Shown here in pieces: positions 42,410-51,236 of a stretch of 64,000 nt of DNA (positions are counted from its first letter, which is position 1; every line of letters begins with the position of its first letter). The notes beneath the pieces are model-generated. The model searched no databases. It was not told the origin of the DNA and was given only the letters and a program-made list of their open reading frames with translations. The position numbers and the translations under genes were made by a program. The DNA lies in assembly GCA_937893675.1 (NCBI GenBank), contig CALBGI010000035.1, forward strand, positions 61,910-125,909, given 5' to 3'. Source of the DNA: an uncultured Blautia sp. (lineage in GTDB: Bacteria; Bacillota; Clostridia; Lachnospirales; Lachnospiraceae).

Positions 42410-43807
42410 TTACTTATAAAGTTCTTCCAGCGTTATCAGGCGAACCGCTCCCTGCTTCTGCGCCTGAAGAAGTCCTTCTGTAAATCCGCCTTTGGAAAAA
42501 ATATAATAGTGATAATGATTTCCCTTTCCAAAGGCTGATGCATAATCTCTGAGCAGGTCGAGTTCATCTACACCGATCTTCTCATTTCTGTACTTGCAGG
42601 AACCAATGATATAGTCTTTTCCCTCTGCCGGAGTTCCAACGATGTCAATCTGTATCTGCCTCTTTTTTTTCGGATCTGTTCCCCACCATTGGCCGATTTC
42701 GTTCAGCTCAATTGGGAGATCGTCTGCATAATAAAGCAGGTAATCCCGACTCATTTTTTCGAATATCAGCCCCATGTAATCCGAAAAATACTGTTTTACA
42801 GCATGAGGATAAATCTTTCCAATTCTGCCGGAATCGATTGCACTCATATTGACCGGCACAAAACGATACCAAAATCGAAAGAAATTATCTGCCAACAGAT
42901 AAATTGTTTTTTTACCCGGTTTTTCTGTTATCGGAGTTTCCTTTTTGACAATGCCAAGATCAATTAACGTCTTCAGATACTTCGATACGACGGAATTTTC
43001 TTCACCAACCTTCGTCTTGATATCGTTCAGCCGGGAAGCGCCTTCTGCAATCGCTTTGATGATCGCATTGTACATGGCCGGCTCTCTGAGTTCCTGTTTC
43101 AGCAGGTTTCCCGGTTCTTCATACAGATAAGCGGAACGGTCAAAGAAATTGTCTAACAAGGCTTCATCTACACTGCTTCTCACAGCCAGCTTATTAATAT
43201 AGTGTGGAACTCCTCCCGTAATGCCATAGATCAGGGAGTTATCTTCTGCTGCCAAATCAGGGTGGAACACAGCAGTTTCTCTATAGTCCAACGCCTCAAT
43301 TTTAAACTGTCCTGTTCTTCTGCCATACAGAGGGCTTTCCTTGCCAAGCACCTGGTTTTCCATAAAGCTCATAGAAGAACCGCAAAGAATCAAATACATC
43401 TTGGATTCCGTCCACCTATGGTCAATAATGTGCTGCAGCATTGCAGAAATAGCCGGTTTCGCCTTGGCAAGATACGGATACTCGTCAATGACAAAGACAA
43501 CCCGTTTATCTTTCGAAAGCATGGTCAATTCGTCCAATGCAGAATCATAAGACTTGAATTCCGCCGCAGCATCCATATCCGGGCGTTCAAAACTCATGAT
43601 CGCTTTTGAAAGAGCCTCCAGATTTTCCTTTCCGGTAGTATTCAATGCAGAAAAGAAAATTGTCGGCTTATCTTTACAGAACTCATTGATGAGAGCTGTT
43701 TTTCCAACACGTCTTCTTCCATAAATAACAATACATTCAAAGCTATCACCTTGATATCGCTTATTCAATTTTCGAAGCTCGTTCTCACGACAATAAAACC
43801 GGTTCAT
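42410..43807 (-). CDS. AAA ATPase with DUF234-type C-terminal domain
   Basis: A 465-residue protein of the ATPase_2/DUF234 group. Walker A is IYGRRRVGKTALINEF and Walker B is VVFVIDEYPYLAK. The middle has a winged-helix-like segment (LNDIKTKVGEENSVVSKYLKTLIDLGIVKK). The C-terminus has a PD-(D/E)XK-like core (QIQIDIVGTPAEGKDYIIGSCKYRNEKIG). Such proteins are widespread in anaerobes and of unclear role, often in mobile regions. The start at MNRFYCREN follows GGAGATGAGCAG and lies just after the stop of a decayed small gene. Confidence 0.85.
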   Translation of the reverse strand: MNRFYCRENELRKLNKRYQGDSFECIVIYGRRRVGKTALINEFCKDKPTIFFSALNTTGKENLEALSKAIMSFERPDMDAAAEFKSYDSALDELTMLSKDKRVVFVIDEYPYLAKAKPAISAMLQHIIDHRWTESKMYLILCGSSMSFMENQVLGKESPLYGRRTGQFKIEALDYRETAVFHPDLAAEDNSLIYGITGGVPHYINKLAVRSSVDEALLDNFFDRSAYLYEEPGNLLKQELREPAMYNAIIKAIAEGASRLNDIKTKVGEENSVVSKYLKTLIDLGIVKKETPITEKPGKKTIYLLADNFFRFWYRFVPVNMSAIDSGRIGKIYPHAVKQYFSDYMGLIFEKMSRDYLLYYADDLPIELNEIGQWWGTDPKKKRQIQIDIVGTPAEGKDYIIGSCKYRNEKIGVDELDLLRDYASAFGKGNHYHYYIFSKGGFTEGLLQAQKQGAVRLITLEELYK

Positions 43808-43811
43808 CTGC

Positions 43812-44008
43812 TCATCTCCAATCATTATACTCGTAATCTAGTAACTTATAAGTTACTTCTTTGTAAGTATAGTAACTTAAAACACCGATAACGTCAAGCA
43901 GAACGGCGTAGATCAGAACAGCCTCCCACAGATGTTCCTCGCTTGGCGCTTCTCGCAGCTTCTTTACCGCCCAGTATCTCCGCCGCCTGGCTTTCTTTTT
44001 TTCATCAT
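43812..44008 (-). pseudogene. Small single-helix membrane protein gene, frameshifted
   Basis: The minus strand has GGAGAGAAACGA before ATGATG, then a run of seven A. One more A would open a frame of about 65 residues: Lys/Arg-rich start (ARRRRYWAVKKL), REAPSEEHLWEA, one helix (VLIYAVLLDVIGVL) and a Tyr-rich tail ending DYEYNDWR, with its stop four bases ahead of the ATPase start. As it stands the frame from ATG ends early. It could be a pseudogene, a sequencing-sensitive homopolymer or a slippage site. No family recognised. Confidence 0.35.
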
Positions 44009-44316
44009 TCGTTTCTCTCCACTTCCCAGTCTTTACGCTCTGGACTGCTATTCTTCCAGATAACCCTAAAGCCCCGCCTAAATATCCTTGGCTTCTTCGC
44101 GGTCAGATACACGATGAATCCATTCCCCCACAACTGGTAGCTTTGAAAAGCTGCTCGCTGTTTAAACGCTTACATTTAAAGAAAATATCCCCAGTTATGC
44201 TCTCATACAAACATAATCGGGAATATTCATTCTTAACCCTTCATTCTTCAGACCTTTTTCTGCGATTACGCTGAACAGCTACTGTTCTGAATACTTTCAT
44301 CATTGCATCATGCATC
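44009..44316. other. Gap with short decayed coding stretches
   Basis: On the minus strand a stretch ending in SYQLWGNGFIVYLTAKK ... ERKDWEVERNE stops inside the ATGATG of the small membrane gene, suggesting it was once a translationally coupled upstream gene, but stops upstream cut it off. Other short frames (for example NEYSRLCLYESITGDIFFKC) are present. I see no intact gene. Confidence 0.35.
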
Positions 44317-45684
44317 TCATTTATCTTCTTTCTCCGATTCGATAATCTCTCTGCTGCCTTCTACAAATTCAAAATAATCATCTTTCCATAAAACACAGCA
44401 GTTATATCCCGTACTTCTATATTTAATGCCTTCTATTCCAATTTCCTTACAACATGAAGCCACAAAATTAGGAAGCAAGTATTCTTGGATTGTCTTACCC
44501 TCTTCATTCTCCACAGTAAATCTCAAATGCTCCATAAAACGATTCGACCCGTTTATTTTTCCAGATAAGTCCAATATTTTGGCTGCTTTTATACGTTTGA
44601 GTCCTACTATTTGAATGCGCGGTTTTGTTCCACCACTGTGTTTACGTATTTCATTCAATGCGCCTTCCTTGGTTTCAGCAATATAATAACAACTTTTTCC
44701 AATCTCATTATACCGCCCATGAGAAGATACATTTCTCGGTGCTTTCATCATTTCATGGTCACAGTAAGGACGTTGTCCATCATTTAGTTTCCTCGCATGA
44801 TAATATGTAAACTCTTCTAAATCGATATACTTATTCCAGCCCTCAATAATTTTAAATATTCTGTCTCCAACAGGGTGTCGCAATGCAAATGCAAAATTCT
44901 TCTCCAGCTTACTTTCAAAAGAAAGCAATTCATCAAGAGAAAACTCAGCAAACAGCTCCTGTAAACTTTCTGTCACCGTAATCTGATCTGCTGTTAACTT
45001 TTGTTCCGGTGAATCTTCATGATAAAATTCTCTTTCTTTTGGATCAAATTTGATATTCTCTGTTTGAGTTAACTTTTTAGCTGCCGTTTTAGTGAGTGAC
45101 TTCAGAACCCTCCGGCTTCCTCTTGGTAAATCCAGACTACTATAGTCCGGCAGAATTCTAACCATTGCAATATTTTGCGCAGCCATACTTCGTTCTGCAA
45201 TATCAGTCACATTCAGAGCGTGATTCCATTGCTCCGACAATGCGCTTGCATAATCAGTCATAGCAGATAATCCCGTGCCCATCATTTGAACACTTTCTTC
45301 CAGCTGCGACTGAAACTTTAATAATTCAGGTGTTTCCACAGCCGAATGAAGGGCTGCAAGTACACTCGAATTCCCAAAATCCAAATCATTGTATGGCTGC
45401 ATGACAGTCGTCGCTACACCCAGTGCATTTGTTATGGATTCTACTGCATTATCAGGAACCATAGAAGCCACACCGCCCAACATCGATGCCGTTGTAATCA
45501 TACCCGAATTAGAACCATAAAAATTATCATATGGTTCGAGTATATGTGCAAATGGCTCTGCTACCTGTAACATAGCTTGATTTTCCACCTGAGACCACCT
45601 TGCCTCACGTTCCTCCATTTTCTTTATCGCACGCTCAATCCCTGATTCAGGGAAATCAATCATTTCCTGTTCATCTATACCCAT
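44317..45684 (-). CDS. RES-domain protein (putative NAD+-consuming toxin-like enzyme)
   Basis: A 455-residue protein. The last 180 residues resemble a RES domain: an Arg-containing strand (FTYYHARKLNDGQR), RNVSSHGRYNEIGKSCYYIAETKEGALNEIR, and EYLLPNFVASCCKEIGIEGIKYRST. RES toxins degrade NAD+ by phosphorolysis and are usually small (150-230 residues) with an Xre/MbcA-type antitoxin encoded next door. Here a 270-residue N-terminal helical region, without membrane segments or motifs I recognise, is fused in front, and no antitoxin gene is adjacent. The N-terminal part may be sensory or self-inhibiting, as in some phage-defence effectors. AAGGAAGAGCGAA precedes the ATG. Confidence 0.68.
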   Translation of the reverse strand: MGIDEQEMIDFPESGIERAIKKMEEREARWSQVENQAMLQVAEPFAHILEPYDNFYGSNSGMITTASMLGGVASMVPDNAVESITNALGVATTVMQPYNDLDFGNSSVLAALHSAVETPELLKFQSQLEESVQMMGTGLSAMTDYASALSEQWNHALNVTDIAERSMAAQNIAMVRILPDYSSLDLPRGSRRVLKSLTKTAAKKLTQTENIKFDPKEREFYHEDSPEQKLTADQITVTESLQELFAEFSLDELLSFESKLEKNFAFALRHPVGDRIFKIIEGWNKYIDLEEFTYYHARKLNDGQRPYCDHEMMKAPRNVSSHGRYNEIGKSCYYIAETKEGALNEIRKHSGGTKPRIQIVGLKRIKAAKILDLSGKINGSNRFMEHLRFTVENEEGKTIQEYLLPNFVASCCKEIGIEGIKYRSTGYNCCVLWKDDYFEFVEGSREIIESEKEDK

Positions 45685-45882
45685 TTCGCTCTTCCTTCGT
45701 ACCTTTTCAAAAATAATCCGACCACTTTTCTGTACACTGCGCCTTTTTCAATATTATTCCATTCTCAATATTCTTCACAGCCCACACACCTTATCGGTGT
45801 TACAGCCGCTCGTCATGGAGAAATAATTCACTTGTTCTTTGGTTCTATCTTCAACTTCCAAATCCTCAATCCGAAAGAACTC

Positions 45883-47136
45883 GATAACGTATAATTAATT
45901 TCGCAAATTCAATTTTATAAAAATAGACATGGTCTATAGCCGTTTGGTAGAATAAAGTTACCACACAAAATTCGCCATAGGAGGTATAGAACCATGTCCG
46001 ATAACATTATACAACTCAATGAAGATTTAATAAAGCACGATTTAAAGGATCTTGTCCGCAGCAGCGTCGAAGAAACTCTAAATGCCCTGCTTGATAAAGA
46101 GGCCGACGCACTCGTAAATGCCCAGAAATATTTGAAACCGCCATTATTGAACGCTACCGTCGCAGGGAATCTTCTGTTGGAGAAGCTCTGATTGAAATGT
46201 ATCTGGCAGGCGTTTCCGTACGGCATGTCGAGGACATCACGGAAGCTTTGTGGGGAACAAAAGTATCCCCAGGAACTATCAGTAATCTTAATAAAAAGGC
46301 ATATGAGCATATTGAGACCTGGCGTACACGCCCGCTCTCCGGCAGCTATCCGTATGTCTATGTTGATGGTGTCTATCTGAAACGCAGCTGGGGTGGTGAA
46401 ATCCAAAACGTTTCTATCCTTGTTGCGATTGGAGTCAGCAACGATGGCTGCCGTGAGATTATCGGTGCAGCTGAAGGTATGAAAGAAGACAAAGAGAGCT
46501 GGCGTTCTTTCTTTGTATGGCTGAAAGAACGAGGCTTAACTGGAGTCCGATTGATCATCGGAGATAAAAATCTCGGAATGCTCGAAACCATACCAGAAGT
46601 ATTCCCAGATGCCCGTTATCAGCGCTGCACGGTTCATTTTTATCGGAACATTTTCTCTGTTACTCCACGTAACAAGATGAAGGCTGTAGCCATGATGCCA
46701 AAGGCCATCCATGCGCAGGAAAGCAAGGAAGCAGCACGTGAAAAAGCAGGGCAGGTTGCTGAAAAATTAAAGGAAATGAAGCTTAGCTCTGCTGCCAAAA
46801 AGCTACAAGATGGCATAGAAGAAACTCTGACCTACATGGATTTTCCAACCCAGCACTGGACCAGGATCCGGACCAATAATACCATCGAACGGTTAAACCG
46901 TGAGATTAAACGCCGCACGAAAGCAATCGGTGCCTTTCCTGATGGTCAAAGTGCCTTGATGCTCGTATGTGCCAGACTGCGTCATGTAGCCGGCCCCCCA
47001 ATGGGGAACCAGGCGCTACATGAATATGGATCATCTTTCCAAACCGGAGGATGATCTGTTGTCTGATATCATAGCCGGTTAACTACCATCTGCTGAACGG
47101 CGAGAATTAAATTTGCGAAAAAATCTTGACACTATC
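45883..47136. mobile_element. IS256-family insertion sequence, degenerate
   Basis: Terminal inverted repeats of 27 bp: left 45883-45909 (GATAACGTATAATTAATTTC and on) and right 47110-47136, whose complement reads GATAGTGTCAAGATTTTTTC and on; about 19 of 27 positions match. Between them is a Mutator/IS256-type transposase with an internal deletion and frameshifts. No target duplication is seen; the right end directly abuts duplicated segment copy 2. Confidence 0.85.
45994..47081 (+). pseudogene. IS256-family transposase, frameshifted
   Basis: The N-terminal piece (MSDNIIQLNEDLIKHDLKDL ... VNAQKY) is followed by a deletion of roughly 40-50 codons that joins it out of frame to FETAIIERYRRRESSVGEAL. 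A long frame from about 46197 then carries the catalytic core: the first Asp in YVYVDGVYLKRSW, a second in IIGDKNLGML, and a conserved TNNTIERLNREIKRR near the end. A second frameshift at the C-run near 46990 displaces the normal ending (QWGTRRYMNMDHLSKPEDDLL), which ends at 47081. It should be inactive. Confidence 0.88.
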
Positions 47137-47208
47137 CAATTATATTTTACATTTCAAATCCCCATATGAAAAGTCTGCAAAAAGTTTTCCGGAACCATGT
47201 ACGCAAAC

Positions 47209-47246
47209 GTCCCTGCGCAGGAATCGATTTCTTCCTGCGCAGGGAC
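47209..47246. terminator. Hairpin downstream of Rpn copy 2
   Basis: Same structure as at 40282-40319, here with perfectly matching arms (GTCCCTGCGCAGGAA / TTCCTGCGCAGGGAC). Confidence 0.65.
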
Positions 47247-47303
47247 GGATTTTACAGAAAATCATTTTTACATGGTTCTCAGCGCGCTGTTCTGCCGCTG
47301 TGT

Positions 47304-48266
47304 TTACAGATACTTTTTCAGTTCTTCCTCACTCATGCTCAGACGCTTCGCCGCCTCTGAAACGCTCAGAAGACCATCTTTTACCAATTCGACCAGGCTT
47401 TGAAGTCTTCCCTCTATTTTACCCTTGCGAATCCCATCAAGTTCCCCTTCCAACTTACCTTTGCGGATCCCGTCCTGCAGGATCGTCTTCGCTTCATACT
47501 CGAGAATTTTCCCACCCATAATGGAGGTCACTCCCTTCTTTACGTTTGCGTATTTCATCGCAATGTTCTCTATGACTTTCTTTGACATATCCACCAGCGT
47601 ACATTTCACATACTCGCTGATCTCCCCGGCCTCGCACAGATCCGTGAGCCGTTTCAGGATACTCTCGTATTCCGCGCACAGCTGCTGCAGCTTTTCTTCA
47701 TCTGTCTCATACTCCTTAAACCGGCTTTCATGGCTGAAGATATAAAAGGGAATCAGAAACAGCAGGTTTCTGTCAAAGATGTCCTTTATCGTGTAGGTCT
47801 GGGTCTTCATCACCGGTACCCGGTAGCTGATGCTCCCTCCCGGCGTGTTAATCTCCACTGTCAGTGCGTCCGGCGTCCTTGCATTGTGCCGCAGATAAAC
47901 CACCGCCGAATGAGGAAAGGTGACAATAAGCTTTCCGTTCACTATCTCTCCATCATCAAGGGCAATCTGCGAATCATACTCAAACATTCGGATTGTCATA
48001 TTGTTGTCTGCTGTGCTCTGACACTCTATGTGGTATTTTTTATCTTTCGTTCCTCTGATACGAAAACAGGAATCCGTAATCTTCTCTTTTGTATCCGTAC
48101 CCGGCAGGCTGATAAAATGCTCGTTGGGAAGAAACTCTACTTCTTCCTTTCCCGTATAGTTTTCCCCAAAAACTTCATTTACAATCGGGATCAGCAAACC
48201 GGTACAGTCGTTCATCAATGTGCGGAACACATCGTCATATGGCGTACCGACCGTATGTTTCTCCAT
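47304..48266 (-). CDS. Rpn family nuclease / transposase_31-like protein, copy 2
   Basis: Identical in all 320 residues to the product at 40377-41339, with the same KITDSCFRIRG and YHIECQST nuclease signatures. Full identity next to deleted neighbours shows the duplication is recent or homogenised. Either or both copies may be active. Confidence 0.82.
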   Translation of the reverse strand: MEKHTVGTPYDDVFRTLMNDCTGLLIPIVNEVFGENYTGKEEVEFLPNEHFISLPGTDTKEKITDSCFRIRGTKDKKYHIECQSTADNNMTIRMFEYDSQIALDDGEIVNGKLIVTFPHSAVVYLRHNARTPDALTVEINTPGGSISYRVPVMKTQTYTIKDIFDRNLLFLIPFYIFSHESRFKEYETDEEKLQQLCAEYESILKRLTDLCEAGEISEYVKCTLVDMSKKVIENIAMKYANVKKGVTSIMGGKILEYEAKTILQDGIRKGKLEGELDGIRKGKIEGRLQSLVELVKDGLLSVSEAAKRLSMSEEELKKYL

Positions 48267-48386
48267 TGCTTTGCTTCTTTCTCCGGTTCGCAGAACAAGC
48301 GCCGCAGAGAATCTGTAAAAAACGGATTTCTGTTATCTTTATTATAGCAAAGCCCTTCGGTAATTTCCATGCTTTTTCCGTTCTCT

Positions 48387-49427
48387 CTATACAATTTCTA
48401 CGGTAAACGCCCCATTTTCCAGGCGTTTTTCTGTCCCGGGAATGGTCTTCCCCTCTGCGTCAATGTCTCTTAAATAAGGCGTCAGCGTCACGCTTGTCGT
48501 ATCCGGATTCAGACCGTTTGGCTGCATCTCTATCTCGAATCTCCTACAAAAATTTCCTGTCTCATCCGGATAGGGATCTCCGACACTCATGATTCCTTCC
48601 ACCGGCAACTCATTGCCGTACGCATCTTTCACATAAAACAGCCCCCACAGCTCCTCCACTCTGCTTTCTGCCTCAGCTCCGTTCAGCCGGTAGACAAAGG
48701 CTGCGGAAAATTCAGACGGCGCCAGCGAACAATGCTCCACCAAAACTTCTCCACCTTCTATGGAAACGGCCACGGAATCTGTCCGGCGCACCGTATCCTC
48801 CTCCACAGCCGAACCGTCCACAGTAAATTTTATGGTCTGGATTTCCAGGCTTTCGATATTTGCCATATATTCCTCCGTATCTGCCTCCGGCGGGATCATA
48901 TAGGGAATCCATACCTCATTATGATTTTTCGTAAGCTCTACCCTTATTTCCACCTCCATAGGTGTTTCCACTTCACGGTTGCTCAAATCTATGGAGCAGA
49001 AAAATCTGCCGGTATACGTCTGGCTTTCCTCATCATATTCCTCCGAAGCATTCAGCAGACACTCCTGACCGTTCACCCTGGCATGGCCTTTGCCATAGGC
49101 TTCCAGACTGTCATCCTTCACGATTGCTTCCGACGCTTCCGCCCAGAAATAGAGCGTGCTTCCGTCATACCAGCTCTCTGTCACCGTCCAGAGGGGGCCA
49201 TAGCTGTCAAATACTGCTATTTCTATCTCCTGTTCCTTGTCCGTCTCCAAATATTTTTCCGCATCTTCCTCTCCCACAAAAGGAAAGAGTCGCTCCAAAA
49301 ATCCGCTTTTTTCCGCCGCATAAGCCGTTGTTGCCAAAACCACAAAGGCAGCCGCTGCCACCCCGCCTCTCTTCAGCCACAGAACACCTTTGCCCCGAGG
49401 CGCCGCGCTTTTTTTCTCTTCCTGCAA
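48387..49427 (-). pseudogene. DUF4179 anti-sigma-like gene, N-terminally truncated (copy 2)
   Basis: The frame keeps one membrane helix (GGVAAAAFVVLATTAYAA) and the whole extracytoplasmic domain (about residues 40-346), but the cytoplasmic sigma-binding N-terminus is missing. The frame starts from a TTG inside the fused sigma remnant. In DUF4179 proteins the N-terminal region normally holds the sigma factor, so a product, if made, could not act as an anti-sigma. It could still be expressed as a membrane protein. Confidence 0.7.
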
Positions 49428-49666
49428 ATGGCATTGCAGTGATTGATCAGAATGCGCGTCAGCCAGGTTTTAAAATATTCTTCTTTTTTCAAGGTTCCGA
49501 TTTTTTCCCAACAGGTCAGGGCCGTTTCCTGCATGGCGTCCGCCACGTCCTCGTCATTTTTCAGAATGGCCTTGGCAATTCGGTACAGATCCTTTTCCTG
49601 CTGCTCCATAAGCTGTAAAAAAGCTGCCTTATCCTGTTGCTTCGCTTTTTTTATCAATAAACGCAA
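49373..49666 (-). pseudogene. ECF-type sigma factor remnant (copy 2)
   Basis: Only region 2 remains (same sequence as copy 1 up to NHCNAICRKRK). A deletion then joins it to the DUF4179 gene, giving a foreign tail RRLGAKVFCG. Region 4, needed for -35 recognition, is gone. The deletion endpoints differ from copy 1. Confidence 0.8.
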
Positions 49667-49826
49667 CTCGTGTTCCTTCCCGGGGTCCGGACTCCCTCTT
49701 TTTGTTTTACTGTTACACCTATTAGATGCGCGGGGGAGGTATTTTGTTTGCTAAAGTAACTAAAACTTTTTTCTTCTCTTTTCTGTTACAATTTTTTCTA
49801 AAATAATCATTCCCGTTATATCTATT

Positions 49827-51236
49827 TTACAAAATTATTTCTCTACTAATTATCTCAGACACAATTTCATGCTTTTCAGTCACAATTAAAATTGCCACAT
49901 CTCGCAATGCAAGCTCGATAAATAATTTCTCTATAACACTATCAACCTTATCCATTCCTATAGTATTCGGAACAAAAAAGAGAAGCAATTGAGGCTTACA
50001 TACAAGCCATTTACATATTGAGACCCAAATTATCTGCTCAAACGATAATTTAGATACTTCTACCTGCAAATCCATTTCTCCTAGCTTATCTTGTATATAA
50101 TCTTTTACCGCTTTAACATATTTTTTTCCTAAATAAAAAAATGGTATTTTAAGACTTAATGGATAACAAATATTTTCTATAATCGTTTTATTTGTAAACA
50201 AAGGAGGCTTGCTTGTATCTATATATCCAATTCTCCATTGCTTTAAATCTTTTTTTAAATCTTGAGCTGATACATGTTTCCCATTGAAACAAATTTTCCC
50301 AGATGTCGGGTTATTATTACCTTTTAAAATTTCAACTAAGTCTTCATAAACGAAATGTTTTTTACAAATTATTTCTATAATTTCTCCAGTCTTTATCCCA
50401 AAAGAAATATTCATATTTTTTTTACTCGCCACACCATCCCATTCTAGGATCATACTTTTTCCCCTCTTATGAAATTGGGATTCTCTAATTTTCAAAAAAT
50501 TTTTATATTTATCTGTATATTTTGGATAAGATAGCAATCTATCAACTTCCATATATGAATATTCACCTTTAGCTCCATAGCCAACAGTTTTTCCATCTTG
50601 AATCAATGTAAAATAGTCTAAGCTTTCCATTGTTATTTTTGTAGGAGATTCAATAATACAAACTGTATATCCCATTTTTACTAACCGTTTATAAATCCGA
50701 TTAAGACTGCAAATATTTTCTCCTGTCAAAAATTTATTTACATCTGAAACAATAAGAATTTTTCGTTTCCCCGCTACGGCACGAAGTATTTCAATTTGTA
50801 TGCGTTCTAGAACTGTTAATTGTTCTACTTTTATATTGCTAGAAAATTCCAATTGAAAAAATTGAAACATTTCATGTACAACCTTATCCATCTTATTAGT
50901 TTTAATGAGAAAATGTGGAAAAAAAATATTTTCTGAAACCGAAAATGTATTAAATAATCGAGAACGTCCTGATATTAATGATATTTCTTCTATATTTATT
51001 TTTTTTAATTGGCTGATTTGTTCTTCAGCCGTAATTAATTGTTCTCTTAAATAAAGATATCCCTCCATTTGTTGTACTTTTCCACAAAATAATTCTTCTA
51101 AAATTTCTTTTTCAAAAAATTCATCTACAAGAATTCCTGTAAGCTTTTCTTCAAATAGCTGAATAAAAAAAGGACCATAATTTCTTTCGTTTATCGAGAG
51201 CCTTATATTCTGAAAACGTAATATTTCATTTTTCAT
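49827..51236 (-). CDS. Tandem ABC (RbsA-like) protein lacking all nucleotide-binding motifs
   Basis: A 469-residue protein with the two-cassette outline of sugar-importer ATPases such as the RbsA-like protein at 55975. Every catalytic motif is replaced: the first Walker A region reads ILVDEFFEKEILEE, the first signature LTVLERIQIEILRAVA, the first Walker B KILIVSDVNKF, the second P-loop region IICKKHFVYEDLVEI, the second signature LSFEQIIWVSICKWLV, the second Walker B LLLFFVPNT. It has no membrane segments. The start overlaps the kinase stop (ATGA), so it is made with the two-component system. I infer a non-enzymatic adaptor that links transporter state to the kinase. Confidence 0.75.
   Translation of the reverse strand: MKNEILRFQNIRLSINERNYGPFFIQLFEEKLTGILVDEFFEKEILEELFCGKVQQMEGYLYLREQLITAEEQISQLKKINIEEISLISGRSRLFNTFSVSENIFFPHFLIKTNKMDKVVHEMFQFFQLEFSSNIKVEQLTVLERIQIEILRAVAGKRKILIVSDVNKFLTGENICSLNRIYKRLVKMGYTVCIIESPTKITMESLDYFTLIQDGKTVGYGAKGEYSYMEVDRLLSYPKYTDKYKNFLKIRESQFHKRGKSMILEWDGVASKKNMNISFGIKTGEIIEIICKKHFVYEDLVEILKGNNNPTSGKICFNGKHVSAQDLKKDLKQWRIGYIDTSKPPLFTNKTIIENICYPLSLKIPFFYLGKKYVKAVKDYIQDKLGEMDLQVEVSKLSFEQIIWVSICKWLVCKPQLLLFFVPNTIGMDKVDSVIEKLFIELALRDVAILIVTEKHEIVSEIISREIIL

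Larger units (their letters stand above)
47137..49750. repeat. Segmental duplication, copy 2
   Basis: A direct copy of 40210-42388 that keeps 430 bases of the DUF4179 C-terminal part missing from copy 1. Its left edge is the first base after the IS256 right inverted repeat; its right edge is at TATTTTGTTTG. Confidence 0.93.

Noticed and set aside
43943..44140. Plus-strand 65-codon frame upstream of the ATPase
   Set aside because: The minus strand gives better coding signs here (ribosome site, overlapping stops); the plus frame has neither a ribosome site nor a recognisable product.
45915..46406. Minus-strand frame (163 codons) across the IS256 5' part
   Set aside because: It is the complement of the transposase coding sequence and has no independent features.
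45883..47136. Target-site duplication of the IS256 element
   Set aside because: The flanks (GAAAGAACTC and CAATTATATT) do not match; the right flank is duplicated DNA, so the element has been rearranged since insertion.
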